Positions 36,677 through 42,319 of a stretch of DNA of 42,319 nt are shown in pieces (position 1 is the stretch's first letter; the number at the start of each line of letters is the position of its first letter). The position numbers and the translations under genes were made by a program. Source of the DNA: Microthrixaceae bacterium (GTDB lineage: Bacteria > Actinomycetota > Acidimicrobiia > Acidimicrobiales > Poriferisodalaceae); assembly GCA_011523825.1 (NCBI GenBank), contig WTFX01000009.1, positions 1 through 42,319 on the forward strand, in the 5' to 3' direction. The notes below the pieces were generated by a model. The model saw only the letters and a program-made list of their open reading frames with translations. It had not been told where the DNA came from and did not search any database.

Positions 36677-37549
36677 ATGCCTGAGCTGCCCGAGGTGGAA
36701 GTGGTCCGGCGTCAGCTTGCCGGGCCGCTGGTCGGTCGCCTCATCACTGACGCATGGGCTCATCCGTCGCACAAGTTCGCCTCAGGCGCCGACGCCGTCG
36801 GCAGCGAGATAGAGGCGCTGCGCCGGCGCGGCAAGTACCTGATCGCAGATCTGGACTGCGGGCGAGACCTGATCGTGCATCTCGGCATGACCGGGCGGCT
36901 GTGCTTCGCGGACGTGTCCGAGACTCGTGAAGCGCTGCTGTCACGCCCGGTCAACGGGCCGGCGGCCGAGGTCATGGCACCGAATGCGGTGAGCGTCAGC
37001 GACCCGTATGTGCGGGCGTGGTGGCGTCTCGACAACGGCGAAACGCTCTGCTTCCACGATGTGCGCCGATTCGGCCGCATCGCCGTCTGCGACCGGGGCG
37101 ACTACCGAGGTCTGCCCACGCTTGCCGCTATGGGTCCCGAGCCGCTCGAGGGGGGTTTGGACTCGGCCACGTTCTGGCAGGCGAGCCGGCGGTCCAGCCA
37201 GCGCATCAAGACCCAGCTGCTGAACCAGCGGTTGGTTGCCGGTGTCGGCAACATCTACGCCGACGAGGCGCTGTTCCTGGCACGCATCAACCCGTCGGCC
37301 CGAGCGATCTCGAAGCCGAGAGCCGAACGGCTGCTGGCAGCGCTGCGAGATGTACTGGCTGCCAGCATCGAACGCGGCGGCAGCACGCTGCGCGACTACT
37401 ACAGCCTCGAAGGCGCAGGGGACAATCAGAAGTACTTCGTCTGCTACGGCCGCGTCGGCGAGCCGTGCGTGCGCTGCGGCACCGAACTGCGCCGCCGGGT
37501 GCTGGATCAACGCTCCAGCACCTGGTGCCCCCAATGCCAGCGCCGCTGA
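36677..37549 (+). CDS. mutM: Formamidopyrimidine-DNA glycosylase
   Basis: A 290-residue base-excision repair enzyme removing oxidised purines such as 8-oxoguanine. It has the catalytic N-terminus PELPEVE (Pro2, Glu3), Lys53 in RRRGKYLIADL and the H2TH region LVAGVGNIYADEALFLA. The C-terminal zinc finger CVRCGTELRRRVLDQ ends with WCPQC. Length is typical. ATG 36677 is required because Pro2 is the nucleophile after Met removal. It is 73 nt after the crotonase gene. Confidence 0.96.
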   Translation: MPELPEVEVVRRQLAGPLVGRLITDAWAHPSHKFASGADAVGSEIEALRRRGKYLIADLDCGRDLIVHLGMTGRLCFADVSETREALLSRPVNGPAAEVMAPNAVSVSDPYVRAWWRLDNGETLCFHDVRRFGRIAVCDRGDYRGLPTLAAMGPEPLEGGLDSATFWQASRRSSQRIKTQLLNQRLVAGVGNIYADEALFLARINPSARAISKPRAERLLAALRDVLAASIERGGSTLRDYYSLEGAGDNQKYFVCYGRVGEPCVRCGTELRRRVLDQRSSTWCPQCQRR

Positions 37550-37670
37550 GGGAGCAGCGCGCTTGCTGACCTCCCGCGGGCAACATCAACAAGCACGCCA
37601 GCGCCGCTGATGCGGCAACGGGCTCGCTGGGGCGGGGCATACTTGCACCACGTCCGACGAGGGGGTTCGG

Positions 37671-38279
37671 GTGGACAACGAACTGTGGCGATGGGTCTGG
37701 GTCGCGGTGGCGATGGTCATGGGCATCGGTGAGATCTTCACCGCGGGCTTCTTCCTGCTGCCGTTTGCACTGGGCGCGGTGCTGGCTGCGGCCGCGGCGT
37801 GGCTCGACCTCCACGGTGCCGTCCAATGGCTGCTGTTCTTCGGCGGCACGGCCGTGTCCATGCTGGTGCTGCGCCGGTTCATGGGCCGCCAGGACCGCCC
37901 GGATGACCTTCCGGTGGGCGCGAACCGCTACATCGGCATGTCCGGACGCGTCGTTGAGATCATCGATCCGGTGAACAACACCGGCCGGGTGCGCGTGGAG
38001 TCCGATGAGTGGCGGGCGGCCTGCCAGGAAGCGGGCCGCATCGAGGAGGGCTCGCTGGTGCGGATTGTGGCGCTCGCCGGTACCAAGCTGCAGGTCGAAT
38101 TCGTCGAGCCGCCCCCTGACGACTACGTGCCCCATGTGGATCCGGTTGCGGCAGCGCCGAGCCCAGATGCTCCTGGGTCACCGGCCGCCCACGATGCCGG
38201 TGATGGCAGCGGCGACGCCGCCGGCACAGACCAGCCGTCTTCCGCAGACGACGAGACCGCCACCCCAAGGAGCGACTGA
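37671..38279 (+). CDS. NfeD-family membrane protein
   Basis: A 202-residue protein with two to three transmembrane helices in the first 75 residues ([49 protein letters not shown]), then an OB-fold-like domain ([40 protein letters not shown]) and a 45-residue acidic, Pro/Ala/Gly-rich tail. This is the short NfeD type that works with SPFH/stomatin proteins in membrane quality or microdomains. GTG 37671 is chosen. The end TGA overlaps the SPFH ATG (TGATG), so the two are coupled. Confidence 0.9.
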   Translation: MDNELWRWVWVAVAMVMGIGEIFTAGFFLLPFALGAVLAAAAAWLDLHGAVQWLLFFGGTAVSMLVLRRFMGRQDRPDDLPVGANRYIGMSGRVVEIIDPVNNTGRVRVESDEWRAACQEAGRIEEGSLVRIVALAGTKLQVEFVEPPPDDYVPHVDPVAAAPSPDAPGSPAAHDAGDGSGDAAGTDQPSSADDETATPRSD

Positions 38280-39235
38280 TGGACAGCATCAGCCCCGGAG
38301 TGATCCTCCTGGCAATCATCGCGCTTGCGATCTTCGTGATCGCGGCGAAAGGCCTGCGCATCGTGCGCCCCTTCGAGCAGGGCCTCATCGAGTTCCTGGG
38401 CAAATACCGGATGACGGTCGATCCCGGCCTGCGCTTCGTGATCCCGTTCGTGCAGCGCATCCTGAAGGTGGACATGCGCGAGCAGGTCGTGGACGTGCCG
38501 CCGCAAGAGGTCATCACCAAGGACAACGTGGCGGTCACCGTCGACGCCGTCATCTACTACGAGCCCACCGACCCGGTGAAGCTGAAGTACGCGGTGGGCA
38601 ATTTCATCATCGCGGTGACCAAGCTGGCGCAGACGAACCTGCGCAACGTGATCGGCGATCTGCAGCTCGACGATGCGCTGGTGTCGCGCGAGGTCATCAA
38701 TTCCAAGCTGCGCCAGATCCTTGATGACGCCACCGACAAGTGGGGCACTCGCGTTGTGCGCGTGGAAATCCAGCGGATCGAGCCGCCTGCCGATGTCACC
38801 CAGGCCATGCATCGCCAGATGAAGGCCGAGCGAGACCGGCGTGCCGTCGTGACCGAAGCCGAGGGCGAGAAGACGGCGGCCATCCTGCAGGCCGAGGGTG
38901 TCAAGCAGTCGCAGATCCTGCGGGCCGAGGGCGAGGCCGAAGCCATCAAGCGGGTGGCGGATGCCGACAAGTACCAGAAGCTGACGGTGGCGGAGGGCGA
39001 GGGCCAGGCCATCGAGCGGGTGTTCTTGGCGATCCACAACGGCGATCCCACCGACGACCTGATCGCGATCAAGTACCTCGAAGCGCTGCAAGGCGTTGCG
39101 AACGGCCAAGCCACCAAGATCTTCCTGCCGCTCGACACCAGCGGCGTGCTCGGCGCCGTGGCTGCCATGGGCGAGATGTTCCGGGAGCGCAGCGGCACCG
39201 CCGCCGTTTCCGACGGCGCTGAGCCCCCCCAGTAG
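38279..39235 (+). CDS. SPFH/Band 7 (stomatin-like) protein
   Basis: A 318-residue membrane scaffold protein: one N-terminal helix ([15 protein letters not shown]), then the Band 7 domain ([58 protein letters not shown]) and a coiled coil from about residue 180 ([14 protein letters not shown] and later [12 protein letters not shown]). It is the usual partner of NfeD and resembles QmcA-type stomatins. Its ATG overlaps the NfeD stop. Its own stop lies 8 bases before the convergent exporter permease gene end. Confidence 0.94.
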   Translation: MDSISPGVILLAIIALAIFVIAAKGLRIVRPFEQGLIEFLGKYRMTVDPGLRFVIPFVQRILKVDMREQVVDVPPQEVITKDNVAVTVDAVIYYEPTDPVKLKYAVGNFIIAVTKLAQTNLRNVIGDLQLDDALVSREVINSKLRQILDDATDKWGTRVVRVEIQRIEPPADVTQAMHRQMKAERDRRAVVTEAEGEKTAAILQAEGVKQSQILRAEGEAEAIKRVADADKYQKLTVAEGEGQAIERVFLAIHNGDPTDDLIAIKYLEALQGVANGQATKIFLPLDTSGVLGAVAAMGEMFRERSGTAAVSDGAEPPQ

Positions 39236-39243
39236 CCGGCGGG

Positions 39244-40479
39244 TCAGTCCGAGCGGAGGGCTTCGGTCGGCGACACCTTGGCGGCCCGGATAGCCGGGTA
39301 GAGGCCTGCGATCGCCCCGATCACGACTGATGCGGCGAGACCGCCGGCGAGTGCCACTGTCGGGATGATCACCCGCCAGCCCTGCATGGTCGCGTACACG
39401 TACGTCACCGACACTCCCATCAGCACCCCGACGGCGCCGCCTAGCGAGGCGAGCGTCAGGGCCTCGGTGAGGAACTGGCGACGGATGTGTGCCCGTGTTG
39501 CTCCGATGGCTCGGCGCAGGCCGATTTCGCCCCGCCGCTCGATGACGCCGATCACCATGACGTTGGCGACGCCGATGCCGCCGACCAGCAGCGCCACCGC
39601 ACCCAGACCCAGGAACAACCCGGTGAAGGAGCTCTCGGCAGCCGATCTTGCCTCCAGCAGGTCCGACGGCCGGCTGATCTCGACTTCTTCTGGATTCTCG
39701 GGATCGATCGTTCCGGCGAGCACGTCCCGAGTCGCGTCGATGTGGTCTTCGTCGACGCGCACATAGACGACCGTTGGCGCAAGCTCGATGTTGTAGTAGG
39801 TCTCCGCCGCGCGGTCGCCGATCAGGACGGCCCGGTCGAGGTCCGCCGCCAGGGCGAAGGGCTCGAGAACCCCGAGGACTTCGACCCAGCGTCCGCCGAG
39901 GTAGAGCTCAACCGGAGTGTCGAGATCGCGAATCCCTAGGCGCTCTGCCGCTACTGCGCCGACGACGGCGACCGGATGCGCCCGTGTGGCTTCGGTGATG
40001 AACGCACCGTGCGCGACGCTGCCGTTCAGAGTGCCCATCAGTCCCGGATCGGTCGCGAACACGCTGATCCCGCCCGTGCGATCCTCGGGCACGAGGTCGT
40101 TGCGGTAAACGCCGACGCCGACGCTGTACACGGCGGCCGTGGCCTCGACGGTCGCGACACGTCCCACGGTTGCGACGGCTGTGCTGGGCAGCGCCGCATC
40201 GCCAGCGCCGAACCCTGATCCGGCCTCGACGGTCAGCAGGTTGGTGCCGAGGGCGCCGATCTGGTCCAGCAGCGCCGACTTGGACGAGTCTGACAAGCCG
40301 AGCACGCTGACCAGCGACGCAATGCCGATGGCGATGCCCAGGGCCGACAGCACAGAACGCAGCTTGCGGGCTGCGAGTGATCCGAGACCGACCCGGATGA
40401 CCTCAGAAAGACGCAGGCGACTTGGCGCGATGGCACTGACGGGGGTGCCGTGAGCCGGCTGCGCTGGCTCGAAGGTCAC
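39244..40479 (-). CDS. MacB-like ABC transporter permease (FtsX fold)
   Basis: A 411-residue membrane protein. A first helix (LRSVLSALGIAIGIASLVSVL, about 40-60) is followed by a large extracytoplasmic domain (about 70-285). Three C-terminal helices follow with VGGIGVANVMVIGVIERRGEIGLRRAIGA, the FtsX hallmark, and the ending PTEALRSD is typical. GTG 40479 begins 25 nt after the ATPase gene stop. With the ATPase (40504-41205) and adaptor (41202 onwards) it forms a MacAB-type exporter or mechanotransmitter. The cargo is unknown. Confidence 0.9.
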   Translation of the reverse strand: MTFEPAQPAHGTPVSAIAPSRLRLSEVIRVGLGSLAARKLRSVLSALGIAIGIASLVSVLGLSDSSKSALLDQIGALGTNLLTVEAGSGFGAGDAALPSTAVATVGRVATVEATAAVYSVGVGVYRNDLVPEDRTGGISVFATDPGLMGTLNGSVAHGAFITEATRAHPVAVVGAVAAERLGIRDLDTPVELYLGGRWVEVLGVLEPFALAADLDRAVLIGDRAAETYYNIELAPTVVYVRVDEDHIDATRDVLAGTIDPENPEEVEISRPSDLLEARSAAESSFTGLFLGLGAVALLVGGIGVANVMVIGVIERRGEIGLRRAIGATRAHIRRQFLTEALTLASLGGAVGVLMGVSVTYVYATMQGWRVIIPTVALAGGLAASVVIGAIAGLYPAIRAAKVSPTEALRSD

Positions 40480-40503
40480 CGGGCCGCCAAGTCAGCGGGC
40501 ACG

Positions 40504-41205
40504 TCAGCGACTTGCGTCGATGCGGATGTCACGTTCGAGCCGTCCATCGAGGATCTGCAGTTGCCGAGGCAGTGCTGCAGCAATCGCCTCGTTGTGCGTG
40601 ACGATCACGATCGTGCGACCTTCGGCGTGCAGTGAGTGGAAGAGATCCATGATCGATGCCGATGAAGCAGAGTCGAGATTGCCGGTGGGCTCGTCGGCCA
40701 AGACGAAGGCCGGCTCGTGCACGAGTGCCCGCGAGATCGCGACGCGCTGCGTCTCACCGCCCGAGAGCTCGTTGGGCCGGTGCCACATGCGCTCGCTGAG
40801 CCCGACGCGCTCCAGCACGGCTTGCGCGGCCGTGCGCCGTTCGGGGCGCGAGGCGCCGGTGTAGAGCAAGCCGTTGGCGACGTTGTCGATGATGGGTATT
40901 CCGGCCAGGAGGAAGAAGCGCTGGAAGACGAAGCCGACGCGACGTCCGCGGATTGCAGCGAGACGGTCGTCGGGCAGCGCCGAGGTGTCGATTCCCTCGA
41001 TCAGCACCGAGCCGCTCGTCGGCTGGTCGAGCGTCCCCATGACGTGGAGCATCGTGGACTTGCCGCTGCCTGACTGTCCGACGACGGCAACCATCTCGCC
41101 GTGGCCGATCTGCACCGATACGCGGTCCAGCGCGATCACCGGCGGTGAGCCGGCGTAGTGCTTGGACACCTCGCGCAGTTCGATCGCGGGCGTCGCGGGA
41201 TTCAC
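40504..41205 (-). CDS. ABC transporter ATP-binding protein (MacB/LolD-like)
   Basis: A 233-residue ATPase with Walker A GQSGSGKST (about residues 39-47), the Q-loop FQRFFLL, the signature LSGGETQRVAI, Walker B FVLADEPTGNLD and the H-loop THN. This is the group that partners FtsX-like permeases. GTG 41205 overlaps the adaptor TGA by 4 nt (GTGA), so the three genes are coupled. No transmembrane part is fused, unlike full-length MacB. Confidence 0.93.
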   Translation of the reverse strand: MNPATPAIELREVSKHYAGSPPVIALDRVSVQIGHGEMVAVVGQSGSGKSTMLHVMGTLDQPTSGSVLIEGIDTSALPDDRLAAIRGRRVGFVFQRFFLLAGIPIIDNVANGLLYTGASRPERRTAAQAVLERVGLSERMWHRPNELSGGETQRVAISRALVHEPAFVLADEPTGNLDSASSASIMDLFHSLHAEGRTIVIVTHNEAIAAALPRQLQILDGRLERDIRIDASR

Positions 41206-42319
41206 CGGGGGACCACGACGCGCATGCCGGCCTCGAGTTCAGCGCCGATCACCTCGACATCTCCGTCGACGAACAGTCCGGTCTCGACGCCCACGAGGCG
41301 CGTGGAGCCATCGGGGCTGAGCACCTCCACCGCGCTGCCTCCTTCGACGAGCGCCAGCAGGGCGGTGGCGGGCACGACCAAGGCGTCGGGGATCAGCGTC
41401 TCGGTGATCTCGACGGTGACGGTTGCGCCGATCCACACGGGCGAAGCGGGCTCGGTGAGCAGGATCGTCACCTCGACGACGTTCTCACCCGTCTGGGCGT
41501 CGAGCACGGGCGATGGGTTGATCGCAGTGACGGTCCCGGCGATGTCTGAGTCGTCCGGAAGCTCCACATTGACGGTGATGCCGACCGAGACCAGGTCGCG
41601 ATCGCTGAGCGGCAGATTTGCCGCGACTCGCTGGGTGGTGGCCATGACGTCACGCTCGGGTGACTCGACCACGGTGAGCGAGCCGAGCGTTCTGCCGACC
41701 TGCAGCTCCTGGCCGGGTTCGATGCCCTGTTCGTGGGAGCCGATCACCGAGGGTCCTGCGACGAAGAGCACATCGGCAGTGCCCACCACGCCGTCGATGT
41801 GCTGCCCCGTCGCTTGCTGCCACCGTCGTACCGCGGCGGCGGTGTGCTCGTCGAAGACGCCGTCGACCTCGAAGCCCTCGGTGCCGCCAAAGCCCAAGTC
41901 GGCAAGGTTCTGCTCGAGTTGACCTACGTCGGGACCCTCGAGGCCCGCCGCCATCTTGCGGTAGGCCGGGGTGGCACCGTACATGAGGTACAGCGGCCGG
42001 TGGGTCTCGCCATGGGCAGCGAGGTCGGCCAGCGCACTGACCAGCGACGCGTCGGCGCTGGCCACGGAAGCTTCGAGCGCTGCAAGCTCCGCTGCGGTCG
42101 TCTCGGCGAGCAGGTCGCCAAGGGCTCGCTCGGCCGTCAGGACGTCGGCGTCGGCACTGTCGATCTCGGCCCGCGTCGGCCCGGCGCGCAGATCAGCGAG
42201 CGCTTCTGTGGCTGTGTCGAGATCGGCACGCGCCTGCGCGTAGTGGACGCTGGTCGGGTTCTCGAGCAGGTCGAGTCGTTCGCTCGCGGTGAGCAGGCGG
42301 GCCTCGGCGCCATCGATCT
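41202..42319 (-). CDS. Periplasmic adaptor (HlyD/MacA-like) with inserted peptidoglycan-binding domain, 5' end beyond the window
   Basis: The reading frame is open to the window edge, so only the last 371 residues are seen. They show a heptad-rich coiled coil (ERLDLLENPTSVHYAQARAD and on through AAELAALEASV), then a peptidoglycan-binding-like domain (GPDVGQLEQNLADLGFGG, DGVFDEHTAAAVRRWQ). Lipoyl/beta-barrel segments follow (RVAANLPLSDRDLVSVGITV, AINPSPVLDAQTG) and the membrane-proximal end is LEAGMRVVVP. A PG-binding module within an adaptor fits actinobacterial cell walls. The protein is the first gene of the exporter operon. The missing N-terminus should hold the membrane anchor. Confidence 0.85.
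   Translation of the reverse strand, partial: IDGAEARLLTASERLDLLENPTSVHYAQARADLDTATEALADLRAGPTRAEIDSADADVLTAERALGDLLAETTAAELAALEASVASADASLVSALADLAAHGETHRPLYLMYGATPAYRKMAAGLEGPDVGQLEQNLADLGFGGTEGFEVDGVFDEHTAAAVRRWQQATGQHIDGVVGTADVLFVAGPSVIGSHEQGIEPGQELQVGRTLGSLTVVESPERDVMATTQRVAANLPLSDRDLVSVGITVNVELPDDSDIAGTVTAINPSPVLDAQTGENVVEVTILLTEPASPVWIGATVTVEITETLIPDALVVPATALLALVEGGSAVEVLSPDGSTRLVGVETGLFVDGDVEVIGAELEAGMRVVVPR

Overview
The window is a GC-rich, gene-dense chromosomal stretch with about 40 protein genes on both strands. There are no RNA genes, no insertion sequences, no CRISPR arrays and no non-coding gap above 300 bp. A mycothiol ligase gene (mshC) points to Actinomycetota. An actinobacterial-type Ski2-like helicase, many GTG starts and several TANNNT boxes sitting 5-8 nt before start codons (leaderless transcripts) agree with that. 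The metabolic mix (acyl-CoA-type flavoenzymes, P450, amine oxidase, nitrile hydratase) and the use of selenocysteine suggest, as inference only, an uncultured or marine lineage such as Acidimicrobiia.

The most notable content is two genes that a standard gene caller would break. At 807-1757 a GrdB/PrdB-type reductase reads through an in-frame TGA placed exactly in a UxxC motif. At 25302-25841 (minus strand) a UGSC-motif protein does the same. Each TGA is followed at bacterial-SECIS distance by a hairpin with G in the first two loop positions. The UGSC gene lies inside a seven-gene same-strand run: cobalt-type nitrile hydratase beta, alpha and accessory protein, then the UGSC selenoprotein, an unrecognised 374-residue protein, a MaoC-type hydratase and an acyl-CoA-dehydrogenase-like flavoprotein. 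Several of these overlap or nearly abut. This is the best candidate for an undescribed system.

Layout. 1-3.1 kb: truncated haemoglobin, the first selenoprotein, an alpha/beta hydrolase and a cold-shock protein. 3.1-8.3 kb: a BMP-type (purine nucleoside-like) ABC importer operon ending in a DUF3467 gene. 8.4-11.7 kb: a flavin monooxygenase-like protein and a copper amine oxidase. 11.7-15.6 kb: a GH13 sucrose/glucosylglycerate phosphorylase and a GpgS-like glucosyltransferase (a probable compatible-solute pair) with a VapBC module between them. 15.6-20.3 kb: guaB, a DUF3516-type helicase and a 2-hydroxyacid dehydrogenase. 20.4-22.7 kb: a P450 and an SMP-30 protein. 22.7-27.7 kb: the nitrile hydratase/UGSC run. 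27.8-32.3 kb: a HAD nucleotidase, a Nudix hydrolase, a tyrosine-phosphatase-like protein and two tandem paralogues of uncertain function. 32.4-39.2 kb: mshC, a ParA ATPase, a small membrane protein, a RecB-like nuclease, a perfect 20-bp inverted repeat, an enoyl-CoA hydratase, mutM and an NfeD/SPFH pair. 39.2 kb to the end: a MacAB-like tripartite exporter whose adaptor runs off the window.

All family assignments come from reading motifs in the translations. No database search was run, and positions in proteins are counted from the start codon chosen here.
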